Below, one piece after another: positions 1-8,251 of a stretch of DNA of 41,150 nt. Positions within the stretch are counted from its first letter, which is position 1, and each line of letters begins with the position of its first letter. The notes beneath the pieces were generated by a model. The model saw only the letters and a program-made list of their open reading frames with translations, was not told the origin of the DNA and made no database searches. Made by a program: the position numbers and the translations under genes. Location of the stretch: assembly GCA_003224235.1 (NCBI GenBank), contig QHYU01000149.1:5619-46768 (forward strand), written 5' to 3'. Origin of the DNA: Acidobacteriota bacterium (GTDB taxonomy: Bacteria > Acidobacteriota > Terriglobia > Acidiferrales > UBA7541).

Positions 1-800
1 GATCCTAACATAAAAAGAGGGGGGAGTTTCAGGTGGATTCGTCCCCCGCTCAGTTTGCGCACCGATGCTTGACATGGGCGGCAGTGAATCGGCGGGGCAG
101 GCCGTGCCCCTCCGTCGGCAACTAGGACAGGCACCTTCAGGGACAGGGTTGATTGCAATGTCGCTGCCACCGCAAGTGCAACAAGCGCAAGCAGAAGCAA
201 AGACGCGAACTACATGAAGGCATTGTTTCCTTCTCGAGGGGAAATTAGGTTCCCGTTGGAATCAGACGAGGGTGTGGAAGGGGCGCACGGAAACCGATTG
301 GTCTGCTTGGTTTCCCTAGCATGTAGCTATCACTCGTGGAAACTGGAGATCCCGCGCACTAGGGTTTTCTTGGGCACCGAATTGTGATGAAAATGGGTGA
401 GAAATTACATGGAGGTGTTTGTGAGTGAAGAGCGGCGCGAAGGCAGGGTAGGGGCAGAATCTCTACCTACAGACGGAACTGGTAGAAATGACGAGGGATA
501 CACCAATCCCCGTCGCGAGAAAGACCTACATGCGCACCCGGGACCACCCTGGAATCGGCCACTGTTCGACCGAGTTGTAGTAATTTTAGTACTTTCAGTT
601 GATCTCGAATTGTTACTTGCTATTTAGAAGGATTTGTTCCAGATTGTATCTGTTCCCCATCCATGCTTGGGCAGGGCTTAGCTAGGCGCGCTGGCCAAGT
701 GATGCGAACGAAAGCGTCCCCGCCAATCCAATTGAGGTGACCCTGTTCGGGCTGTCCTCCCCGTTCAGCAAGCTGCTGTTTCGCGGAGGAAGCTGCCGAA
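1..800. other. Intergenic region, no supported gene
   Basis: No convincing gene is visible. A 76-codon open frame at 397-627 on the plus strand has no recognisable motif, no clear ribosome binding site and a mixed composition, so it is not called. A weak sigma-70-like pair, TTGATC at 599-604 and TATTTA at 621-626 with a 16-bp spacer, lies about 175 bp upstream of the kinase gene and could be its promoter. That is a guess from sequence likeness only. Confidence 0.4.
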
Positions 801-1955
801 ATGTCGCAGAGCTTAGACCAGATCGCTCAGCGCTTCAATGGGGAGAACGCCGCGCCCAGTTTGATCCAGGACACGCTCGTCGACATAACGGAGCGGAAGC
901 GGGTCGAACAGGAACTCCGGGACAGCGAGGAGAAATTCCGCGCTCTCTTCGAAGGATCAAGGGATGCGATTGGGATCACCACCCCCACCGGCAAGTTCCT
1001 CGACGCCAACCAAGCCTGGCTGGATCTTTTTGGCTATACCAGACAAGAGATGCTCGAGCTGAACGTCGCAGATCACTATGTTCATCCCTGCGACCGCTCT
1101 AGGTTCCGGCAGGAGCTAGAGCAAAAGGGATCTCTGAGAGATTACGAGGTTAAGCTCAGCCGGAAAGATGGGAGGGTGCTCGACTGCCTGATTACTTCGA
1201 CTGTCTGGCGCGCCGCCAACGGAGAAGTTATCGGCTACCAGAGCATCATCCGTGACACCACCGATCGCAAGCAAGCAGAAAAGGCGATGCGGGAGCTTTC
1301 CGGACGATTGCTGCATGTACAGGACGAAGAGCGGCGCCGGCTCGCGCGGGAATTGCACGACGCAACGGCACAAACGCTAGTTGCTTTGGCAATGAACCTA
1401 GCCCTGCTCAAGGAATCCGCCGCCGAGCTCAACGCCAACTCCAACAAGATTCTCTGCGAGAGTCTTGCGCTGGCCCAGCAGTGCTCCCGGGAAATCCGCA
1501 CTGTTTCCTACCTGTTGCACCCTCCGCTCTTGGAGGAATTGGGCCTGGCCTCCACCTTGCGCTGGTATGCAGACGGCTTCGCCAAGCGAAGCGGCCTTGA
1601 AGTCACCCTGGACCTTCCCTGCGATCTGACGCGGCTATCTCTGGAAGTAGAGACAACCCTGTTTCGCATCGTGCAGGAAAGTCTGACGAATATTCATCGT
1701 CACTCGGGGAGTCCCACGGCCAAGATTCGCATGGTTCAGGATGGGACGCATCTCTGCTTGGAGGTGGCTGACCAGGGCGCAGGAATGCCCCCCGCGGCCC
1801 TGGAGAGAGCCAGAAGTGGCGCGGCGGCGCTGGGGGTGGGCATAGCGGGGATGCGTGAGCGGGCGAGGCAGCTCCGGGGTCGATTGGAAATCGACTCCCG
1901 TCGCGGAGGCACTACCATTCGGGCAATCCTGCCGCTTCCGAGAGGCGAAGGATGA
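801..1955 (+). CDS. PAS-domain sensor histidine kinase, NarL/DesK-type (HisKA_3)
   Basis: This is a soluble sensor kinase of 384 residues. It has one PAS domain at about 45-155, a dimerisation and phosphoacceptor segment at about 165-235 with His186 in RELHD, and an ATPase domain at about 280-380 with the N-box QESLTN and glycine motifs DQGAGM and GVGIAGM. No membrane segment is seen, so the signal is probably cytoplasmic. The N-terminus opens with DITERKRVEQEL, the kind of linker that normally follows a preceding PAS-PAC unit, so the protein may have lost an upstream PAS domain. Its stop overlaps the next gene's ATG by four bases, implying co-translation with its response regulator. The PAS ligand cannot be read. 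The C-terminal half closely resembles that of the large kinase ending at 16720. Confidence 0.9.
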   Translation: MSQSLDQIAQRFNGENAAPSLIQDTLVDITERKRVEQELRDSEEKFRALFEGSRDAIGITTPTGKFLDANQAWLDLFGYTRQEMLELNVADHYVHPCDRSRFRQELEQKGSLRDYEVKLSRKDGRVLDCLITSTVWRAANGEVIGYQSIIRDTTDRKQAEKAMRELSGRLLHVQDEERRRLARELHDATAQTLVALAMNLALLKESAAELNANSNKILCESLALAQQCSREIRTVSYLLHPPLLEELGLASTLRWYADGFAKRSGLEVTLDLPCDLTRLSLEVETTLFRIVQESLTNIHRHSGSPTAKIRMVQDGTHLCLEVADQGAGMPPAALERARSGAAALGVGIAGMRERARQLRGRLEIDSRRGGTTIRAILPLPRGEG

Positions 1956-2608
1956 GCACGGTTCGAATTCTCATAGCCGATGACCACGAGGTCGTACGGC
2001 GAGGTGTGCGGACCCTCTTAGAGTCTCAGCCCGGGTGGGTAGTCTCCGGCGAGGCGGCTACCGGGAGGGAAGCCACCGAAAAAGTGACGCAGTTGAAACC
2101 CGATGTAGTCATTCTGGATATCAGCATGCCGGATCTGAATGGGCTGGAGGCCACGCGCCACATCGTAAGGAACTCCCCCAAAACCAAGGTTCTCCTTCTC
2201 ACGATCCATGAGTCGGAACGAGTGATGGCCGAGATGCTGGAGGCTGGCGCCCTTGGCTACGTTCTGAAATCGGATGCCGCGGAAAGTTTGGTGGCGGCTG
2301 TAAGAGCTCTGCGCCAGGGTAAGCCTTTCTTCACCTGTAGGATGTCCGAAATGGTTTTGAAGGGCTACCTGAAGCGGGGCACGCGCAACGGCGAGGTAGC
2401 GATGACCCCTCGTGATCTGAGCCCTCGCGAACGTGCGGTCGTCCAACTCCTGGTGGAGGGCAAGAGGAATAAGGAAATCGCTAGCGCGCTGGGCATCAGC
2501 GTTCGGACCGCCGAAAGCCACCGCGCGAATATCATGCGCAAACTCGAGCTCCATTCCGTTACCGAACTCGTCCGCTATGCCATCCACAACAAGATCGTCG
2601 AGCCGTGA
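1952..2608 (+). CDS. NarL/FixJ-family response regulator (REC-LuxR HTH)
   Basis: This is a 218-residue two-domain regulator. The receiver domain (about 4-120) has the acidic pair DD at 10-11, phosphoacceptor Asp56 in LDISMP, Thr84 and Lys106. The LuxR-type helix-turn-helix (about 150-212) has the SPRERAVVQLL and NKEIASALGISVRTAESH signatures. It overlaps the upstream kinase by four bases (ATGA), so the two form a cognate pair. It is the same length as, and obviously paralogous to, the regulator at 16717-17373. Target promoters are unknown. The family assignment is firm; the process controlled is not deducible. Confidence 0.93.
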   Translation: MSTVRILIADDHEVVRRGVRTLLESQPGWVVSGEAATGREATEKVTQLKPDVVILDISMPDLNGLEATRHIVRNSPKTKVLLLTIHESERVMAEMLEAGALGYVLKSDAAESLVAAVRALRQGKPFFTCRMSEMVLKGYLKRGTRNGEVAMTPRDLSPRERAVVQLLVEGKRNKEIASALGISVRTAESHRANIMRKLELHSVTELVRYAIHNKIVEP

Positions 2609-3208
2609 GGCATTCACCTAAGCAGGCTTGGCCCAAAGCTTTCGTCCGCTCACGTACTACCCTCGACCGCGCACCAACTCTCCCAACCTGATGACTCTTC
2701 GCTGCGGCGAATGCGGACGAGGACTCGCCAGAGAACTTCGCCCGATGCTGAACGACAGGCTCGCCTTCGGCGCGATGCCCCAGCCGGCCTGCATCACTCG
2801 CATCGAGGACCGCTCACCTGCAACAGGTCTGTTTGCCGCGTCCGTGGTAGTACTTAAAGCCTAGTAGTTTTTTTAGCGCAAAATCCCGAACTCCACGGAT
2901 TGCATTCCCGCACGCCCTATGCGATTTTATCTTCACGGGCGCAGTAAACCTGAGAGGTCGCCATGCAGATCATCCCTCCCAGCCGTCGGTATCTGTGTCG
3001 GGCCGGAAGAAACCGGAAGTGGAATTAGAAGTCTCGCCCTCTTTCGGCACAGTTCGCGCCGTTGTGGCGGGTGTCGGAGGCCTGTAACCCTTTGCTGTGC
3101 CACCAGTTGGGTGCTCTTCCCCACCCCGCTGACATGCTGGGACTTTGTATCTCAAGCGTGCCTGCCGGCCAGGCCTTGAACCGAAATGAATGGAAAGGAG
3201 CAACTAAA
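2609..3208. other. Intergenic region, no supported gene
   Basis: There are 600 bases between the first response regulator and the DoxX-like gene. Short open frames here (for example 2628-2864 and 2919-3179) lack motifs and convincing start sites. An in-frame extension of the next gene back to 3062 exists, but the strong ribosome binding site before 3209 argues against it. No clear terminator or repeat was seen. Confidence 0.5.
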
Positions 3209-3802
3209 ATGCAAGACAGCCAAAAGAGGAATGGAGCAAATGGGAAGGGAGCCGCTTCCGCCCTGATCTACAATCTGGAGACCCTGGCGCGCGTTCTGCG
3301 GCCCGTCGTTACGCCCGAGCGGTTGCTGGGGTGGTCGCTGGGCATTGTCTACCTCTGGTTCGGAGCGCTCAAGCTCGCCAACCTGAGTCCGGTGCTGGAA
3401 CTCATCCGGCGCTCCTCGCCGCTGCTTGCGAAGGCCCCCTTCTACAACTTACTGGCTCTCTCGGAACTTGTGCTTGGTGCGATGCTGCTCGCAGGCGTGT
3501 GGAAGCGATGGACCGCGGCCTCGGCCGTTATGCACTTGATCGGCACCTTCAGCGTGGTGTTCGCCTCGCCGCAAACCGCCTTCCGGCCCGGCTTTCCCAT
3601 CCTCACCATGGAAGGCGAGTTCGTAGTGAAAAACCTCGTGCTAATCGCCGCGGCGGGCACCCTCTGGTTGCTGGCGGGCCAGCGCGAAGCTGCGAACTCT
3701 AGCGTATCGCTGACGCGGCAGGCAGTCCTATCCGAAATTCCTGCGAGACGGGAGTGGACAGAAGAACTTCGCGGAGGCACCTCAATGACGGGTCCGCAAT
3801 AG
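3209..3802 (+). CDS. DoxX/DUF417 (YkgB/RclC)-like membrane protein
   Basis: This is an integral membrane protein of 197 residues with about four hydrophobic segments: near 40-55 (GWSLGIVYLWFGALKL), 80-95, 100-118 and 137-155. The motifs VYLWFGALK, SELVLGAMLLAG and PGFPILTMEGEFVVKNLVLI match the general layout of the DoxX/DUF417 family, to which E. coli RclC belongs. Members are linked to redox or hypochlorite stress, but the biochemical role is poorly known. The start at 3209 is preferred over an in-frame ATG at 3062 because AAAGGAG lies at a good distance before it. The gene stands alone, followed by a strong terminator. The C-terminal 40 residues are polar and probably cytoplasmic. Confidence 0.78.
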   Translation: MQDSQKRNGANGKGAASALIYNLETLARVLRPVVTPERLLGWSLGIVYLWFGALKLANLSPVLELIRRSSPLLAKAPFYNLLALSELVLGAMLLAGVWKRWTAASAVMHLIGTFSVVFASPQTAFRPGFPILTMEGEFVVKNLVLIAAAGTLWLLAGQREAANSSVSLTRQAVLSEIPARREWTEELRGGTSMTGPQ

Positions 3803-3862
3803 CTACCAGCGGGAAGGGCCTCCCGGCCAGATTTCCTAGGCCTGGCCGTCAGCAGGCAGCTG

Positions 3863-3906
3863 GCAGGGCGGAGTTGGCTGGGAGTCTTCTCCGCCCTGCT
3901 TTTTTT
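3863..3906 (+). terminator. Rho-independent terminator
   Basis: A perfect 11-bp stem, GCAGGGCGGAG at 3863-3873 paired with CTCCGCCCTGC at 3889-3899, has a 15-base loop and is followed by seven T residues. It lies 60 bases after the DoxX-like gene and ends that transcript. Confidence 0.93.
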
Positions 3907-4297
3907 CTGGGTCCGTGGAGAGACAGAACCCGCCTTGTTGAATCGCGCCACGCTCGCACGAGACCAATCCCTGCACACTACACAGAAAATCCAACACGGG
4001 AAGTTCCTTGAGCCTCTACACTTTACGGCCACACCGTACCTTCTGCTGCCCCGCCCGGAATTGATTTTCAAGCGCAACGGCTGACAAAACTAGTCATACT
4101 CGCTCCGAGATTTCGATACAATCCTGCGTGGGCCGTACCGTCAGCGATCGGGTAGACCGGATCGCCGCTGAACTTGGGGCAATTCTTGACTATTCCTTTG
4201 CTTCCCTGAATCAGGGCGCGCCGGCATCTCCCGACTGCAGCGTCATGGTCAGTTCTCTCGAGGGAAATTCGATTCGCGTTGGCTAGGCTGATACGAT
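3907..4297. other. Leader/intergenic region upstream of lysC
   Basis: This stretch precedes the threonine operon. A good -10-like hexamer TACAAT is at 4117-4122, but no convincing -35 lies at the usual distance. A 52-codon frame starts with GTG at 4128 and ends with TAG at 4284-4286. It lacks a ribosome binding site and would be almost leaderless if transcription starts from that hexamer. It contains no run of Thr, Ile or Lys codons and no terminator hairpin follows, so a classical thr or lys attenuator is not supported. It is left uncalled as a gene. Confidence 0.35.
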
Positions 4298-5788
4298 ATG
4301 AGACGACCTTTGCGGGTGATGAAATTTGGGGGCACGTCGGTGGGGGATGCCGAGTGTATCGAGCGCGCGGCCAAGATTGTTGCCGCCGCGAGCGGCCAGG
4401 GCGCAGTCGTCGTGGTGGTCTCGGCGATGAGTGGAGTGACCAATCGCCTGATCGAGGCAGCCCATCGCTCTCAGGAAGGCCGCCAGGAAGAAGTCGCGAA
4501 GCTCACAGACCTCCTCCGTATCCAGCATGAAACGGCTCTTCGCACTTTGATTCGCGACGAGACGAGGCGCGCCCAAGTCTCGGGGGCAATGGAGCAGGTC
4601 ATCGCCGAAACGGCGCGCCTCCTTCAAGGCACAGCGCTGCTACGGGAGCTCACCCCGCGCGCCCGGGACGCTATCTCCAGCGCTGGGGAGCGCCTCGCAA
4701 CGCCCCTAGTGGCGGGCGCACTATGCGAGGCGGGGCTGCGCAGCGTGGCCATCGACGCGACCGAGTTGATTGTCACCGACGACCATCACGGGAGCGCCGC
4801 TCCATTGCTGGAGCAGACGCACGAGCGCGCCGAGGCGCGCCTGCGGCCCTTGCTGGCAGATGGCATTGTGCCCGTGGCGACGGGCTTTATTGGCGCCACC
4901 ACCGACGGCACCCTGACTACCCTCGGCCGGGGCGGTTCCGATTATTCCGCGACCATCCTGGGTGCGGCGCTCGGCGCTGACGAGACGATTATCTGGACCG
5001 ACGTGGACGGCGTGATGACCGCCGATCCGCGGCTGGTGCCGGAAGCGCGCACGCTCCCGGAGATTTCCTACAACGAAGCGGCGGAGCTGGCCTATTTCGG
5101 CGCCAAGGTATTGCACCCGAAAACCCTGCGGCCGGTGACCCAGGCGGGGGTGCCGGTGTGGATTCGCAATAGCTTTGCTCCCGAGAAACCGGGGACAAAG
5201 ATCACGCCCCGCGGCCGCCCGGCGGGTGGAGGCGTCAAAGCCCTTACCGCCATCCGCGATGTGGCACTGATCACCGTGGGGGGACCTGGAATCGTGGGCG
5301 TGCCCGACGTGGTCGCCAAAACGTTTTCCACGACCGCCAGGATGCGCGCCAATGTGCTCCTGATTTCCCAGTCGTCCTCGCAAAACGACATCTGCTTCAT
5401 CATTCCCCTGGCGGACGCCGAGCGGACGGTAGCGGCGCTTCGGCAGGCGTTCGCGTCTGATCTGGCCGATCAGCAGGTGGAACACATCACCGTGGACCCC
5501 AACATCGCCATCGTCGCGGTGGTCGGGGAAAACATGCGCGGCACACCGGGAATCGCCGGGCGCACCTTCAGCACGCTGGGGCGGGAGGGAGTCAACATCA
5601 TCGCCATCGCGCAGGGCTCATCTGAGTACAACATTTCGTTTGTCGTCGACGTGAGCGCAATGCAGCGGGCCGTGGCCGCGGTGCACAAGGAATTCAGGCT
5701 GGACGAGCGCGATCTCCGCGAAGAAAATGAAGCGGCCACCTACGCCGAGGTCGGGGATGGGCGAAGGGACGACGAAAATCGCCGCTGA
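4298..5788 (+). CDS. lysC: Aspartokinase with two C-terminal ACT domains
   Basis: Aspartate kinase (EC 2.7.2.4) makes aspartyl phosphate, the first step toward Lys, Thr, Met and Ile. The protein has 496 residues. The kinase domain (about 6-300) begins with KFGGTSVGD and contains GRGGSDYSATILG, WTDVDGVMTADPR and YFGAKVLHPKTL. Two ACT-type regulatory repeats follow (about 320-400 and 405-475), with SQSSSQNDICF and AQGSSEYNISF as their conserved ends. The layout resembles the kinase half of bifunctional ThrA, but no homoserine dehydrogenase domain follows. The adjacent thrC and thrB suggest allosteric control by threonine, which is inference. ATG 4319 (MKFGG) is an alternative start. The 3' end overlaps thrC. 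Confidence 0.95.
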   Translation: MRRPLRVMKFGGTSVGDAECIERAAKIVAAASGQGAVVVVVSAMSGVTNRLIEAAHRSQEGRQEEVAKLTDLLRIQHETALRTLIRDETRRAQVSGAMEQVIAETARLLQGTALLRELTPRARDAISSAGERLATPLVAGALCEAGLRSVAIDATELIVTDDHHGSAAPLLEQTHERAEARLRPLLADGIVPVATGFIGATTDGTLTTLGRGGSDYSATILGAALGADETIIWTDVDGVMTADPRLVPEARTLPEISYNEAAELAYFGAKVLHPKTLRPVTQAGVPVWIRNSFAPEKPGTKITPRGRPAGGGVKALTAIRDVALITVGGPGIVGVPDVVAKTFSTTARMRANVLLISQSSSQNDICFIIPLADAERTVAALRQAFASDLADQQVEHITVDPNIAIVAVVGENMRGTPGIAGRTFSTLGREGVNIIAIAQGSSEYNISFVVDVSAMQRAVAAVHKEFRLDERDLREENEAATYAEVGDGRRDDENRR

Positions 5789-7187
5789 GCGCGCCTCACA
5801 ATGCTGCATCGAACCCGCCTGCGGCGCGAGTTACGCGATCGACGAGCGCCTGTATTCTTGCCCGCGCTGCGGCGGTCTACTTGAGATTGTCCTCCGCCCG
5901 GGGAGTCAAGTCGCACCGCAGGCGTGGCGGGCGTGGTGGGAGGCGCGCGCCGCTTCATGTGACCCGCGCGACGCCAGCGGAGTTTGGAGATACCGCGAAG
6001 TCCTCCCGTTTGCGGACGACGCCCCCATCGTGACCTTGGGGGAGGGCAACACGCCCCTCTATGATGCTCCGCGGTCCGCCCGGTACTGCGGGCTCCGCGC
6101 TCTCCAGCTCAAGCATCAAGGATGTAATCCCACCGGATCTTTCAAGGATACCGGGATGACGGCGGCGGTGACTCAGGCAGTGCTGCTGGGCGCGCGGACG
6201 GTGGTGTGCGCAAGCACGGGCAACACTGCCGCGAGTCTTGCTGCCTACGCAGCACGCGCCCAGCTGCAATGCGCGATCCTCGTGCCGGGCGGGCAAATCA
6301 GCTCCGCCAAGCTGGCGCAAAGCATGGATTACGGCGCCGTGGTCTTGGAGATGGAAGGCAATTTCGATGATGCCATGCGCGTGATTCGGGAGGTCTCCGA
6401 AGATGACTCCATCTACCTGGTCAATTCGATTAATCCGTTTCGCATCGAGGGGCAGAAGACCGTGGCCGCAGAACTCCTGCGGCAATGCACTTGGCGCGTG
6501 CCCGACCATGTGGTCGTACCCGGAGGAAATATGGGCAACAGCGCGGCGCTCGGCAAGGGTTTTCTGGAATTGTTCGAGCTTGGCGTCATTAATCGCCTCC
6601 CCAAATTGACCATCGTGCAGGCCGAAGGGGCTGCGCCGCTGGCGCATTTGTTTGCCAAACTGGATCTGAAAAGCTCCGCCCATGCTCCCCTTAGCAACGA
6701 TGCGCTGGTGCCCGTCGAACACCCCGAGACTCTGGCCACCGCCATCAAGATCGGTTCGCCCGTCTCCTGGAAAAAGTCGTTGCGCGCGGTCCTGGCGACC
6801 GGCGGCCAAGTCTTGAGCGTGAGCGAGCGGGAAATCGCTGACGCCAAAGCCGTGATTGGCCGCGATGGAGTAGGATGCGAGCCGGCTTCGGCCACCACCG
6901 TGGCGGGCATCAAACGCCTGGTGGCCGCCCGCCGTATCGAGGCAGAGGAGTCGGTCGTCGCGGTGCTCACCGGTCACCTCCTGAAAGACCCGGATTACGT
7001 CATCCATTACCATCGCAACATGCTATGCGCGCCCCACCACTCGGCGGACGGATCCCAGCAGGAGCGTTCGCTGAATGGGGCGTTCCGCAATCCGCCGGCG
7101 CGGCTCCAAGCGACGAAAGCTGCAATCCTCGACCATCTGAGTCACGCGGCGGAGGAAGCTAAAGCCGATGGTCCGAAGCTCGATTGA
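5757..7187 (+). CDS. thrC: Threonine synthase
   Basis: This PLP enzyme converts O-phosphohomoserine to threonine (EC 4.2.3.1). An N-terminal four-cysteine, zinc-ribbon-like segment (CCIEPACG and CPRCGG) precedes the fold-type II PLP domain. The PLP lysine lies in NPTGSFKDTGM, followed by the substrate loop ASTGNTAASLAAYAAR and the phosphate-binding GGNMGNSAALGKG. ATG 5757 is preferred: it follows GAGGTCGGGG and overlaps lysC by 32 bases. ATG 5727 would add ten residues. The protein has 476 residues from 5757. About 55 polar residues extend past the catalytic core. The end overlaps thrB by 20 bases, so all three genes are translationally packed. Confidence 0.94.
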   Translation: MGEGTTKIAAERASQCCIEPACGASYAIDERLYSCPRCGGLLEIVLRPGSQVAPQAWRAWWEARAASCDPRDASGVWRYREVLPFADDAPIVTLGEGNTPLYDAPRSARYCGLRALQLKHQGCNPTGSFKDTGMTAAVTQAVLLGARTVVCASTGNTAASLAAYAARAQLQCAILVPGGQISSAKLAQSMDYGAVVLEMEGNFDDAMRVIREVSEDDSIYLVNSINPFRIEGQKTVAAELLRQCTWRVPDHVVVPGGNMGNSAALGKGFLELFELGVINRLPKLTIVQAEGAAPLAHLFAKLDLKSSAHAPLSNDALVPVEHPETLATAIKIGSPVSWKKSLRAVLATGGQVLSVSEREIADAKAVIGRDGVGCEPASATTVAGIKRLVAARRIEAEESVVAVLTGHLLKDPDYVIHYHRNMLCAPHHSADGSQQERSLNGAFRNPPARLQATKAAILDHLSHAAEEAKADGPKLD

Positions 7188-8199
7188 GAAGCGCAGCGGG
7201 ACAAGCGTTTCCCGCTTGGAAATGGCGAGAGCTGTCCATGGCCGCAGGCGTTCGGTGGAAGTGCGTGTCCCCGCCTCAACCGCGAACCTCGGCTCGGGTT
7301 TCGACTGTTTCGGCCTGGCCTTGCAGCTTCACCTGACGGTTCGGGCTACGGTGGTGCCGGAGGCCGGTGAGCGGTGCCGCATTCGCAGTCGAGGTGAGGA
7401 CGGCAGTGCTCTCCTTCCGCGCACCGCAGAGAAAAACTTGATTGTCCGCGCGATGCGCTTTGCCGCAGAGCGGCAAGGTCTGACGCTGCCGCCCATGCGT
7501 CTCGCGGTGCACAACGGGATTCCGCTGGCGAGCGGTCTGGGAAGCAGCGCCGCGGCCATCGTTGCGGGCATCTCCCTCTGCGCGCTGATCAGCGGCTTGG
7601 AGATCCCGGACGAGACGGCCCTAGGTTATGCCACCGAACTCGAAGGTCATGCCGACAACGTGGCAGCGGCGCTGCACGGAGGCTTGGTGATTACGTGCAT
7701 GATCCCAAGTGGTGGCGTGCTCGCGCTGAAGAAACCCTGGCCGCTTGAGATCCGCATTGTCGTTGTCACTCCTCACGTCACTGTGGAGACGGTTCACGCG
7801 CGAGCCGTGCTGCCGCCTGCCGTCAGCCGGGCTGATGCCGTGCACAATCTACAGCGCGCGGCCCTGTTCACTGCGGCCCTGGAGCAGGGTCGGCACGATC
7901 TCTTGTGGGAGGCGATGCAGGACCGCCTGCATCAGCCGCACCGCCAAGGCCTGGTGCCGGGGCTCGCTGAAGCTCTGGCCACTCCCCGGCTGCCCGGACT
8001 ACTCGGCGTGTCTCTGAGTGGCGCCGGGCCGAGCGTTCTCGCATTCGCTCAAAGCCACCTGGAACAAATTGGTGAGGCGATCTCCGAGCCGTTTCGGAGC
8101 CATGGAATTCAAACAACGGTGCGCAATCTGGCCGTGGACGAGCACGGGCGGCAAACCACCGACTCCAGCTGCGGGCAGGCTGGCGCTCAGAGGAAATGA
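7168..8199 (+). CDS. thrB: Homoserine kinase (GHMP family)
   Basis: This enzyme phosphorylates homoserine to O-phosphohomoserine (EC 2.7.1.39), the substrate of the preceding threonine synthase. The protein has 343 residues. GHMP motif 1 is VPASTANLGSGFDCFGLAL (about 35-53), the ATP loop is GIPLASGLGSSAAAIVAGI (about 112-130), and motif 3 is the C-terminal GVSLSGAGPSVLAF. The start at 7168 has an excellent GGAGGAAG site before it and overlaps thrC by 20 bases, adding a basic N-terminal extension of about 25 residues ahead of the core. It is the last gene of the lysC-thrC-thrB operon. Homoserine dehydrogenase is not in the window. Confidence 0.95.
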   Translation: MVRSSIEKRSGTSVSRLEMARAVHGRRRSVEVRVPASTANLGSGFDCFGLALQLHLTVRATVVPEAGERCRIRSRGEDGSALLPRTAEKNLIVRAMRFAAERQGLTLPPMRLAVHNGIPLASGLGSSAAAIVAGISLCALISGLEIPDETALGYATELEGHADNVAAALHGGLVITCMIPSGGVLALKKPWPLEIRIVVVTPHVTVETVHARAVLPPAVSRADAVHNLQRAALFTAALEQGRHDLLWEAMQDRLHQPHRQGLVPGLAEALATPRLPGLLGVSLSGAGPSVLAFAQSHLEQIGEAISEPFRSHGIQTTVRNLAVDEHGRQTTDSSCGQAGAQRK

Positions 8200-8251
8200 G
8201 ACAAGTGAGCGAACTAGGACAAGGGAGTTAACAGGGTAGGCGTTCGGGGGG

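Noticed and set aside
397-627. A 76-codon frame near the window start
   Set aside because: No domain and no ribosome site; too short to support on composition alone.
2628-2864. A 78-codon frame after the first response regulator
   Set aside because: A CGECG motif looked zinc-finger-like, but nothing else supports coding.
3907-4297. Threonine or lysine attenuator upstream of lysC
   Set aside because: There is no run of Thr, Ile or Lys codons and no terminator hairpin with a T-tract.
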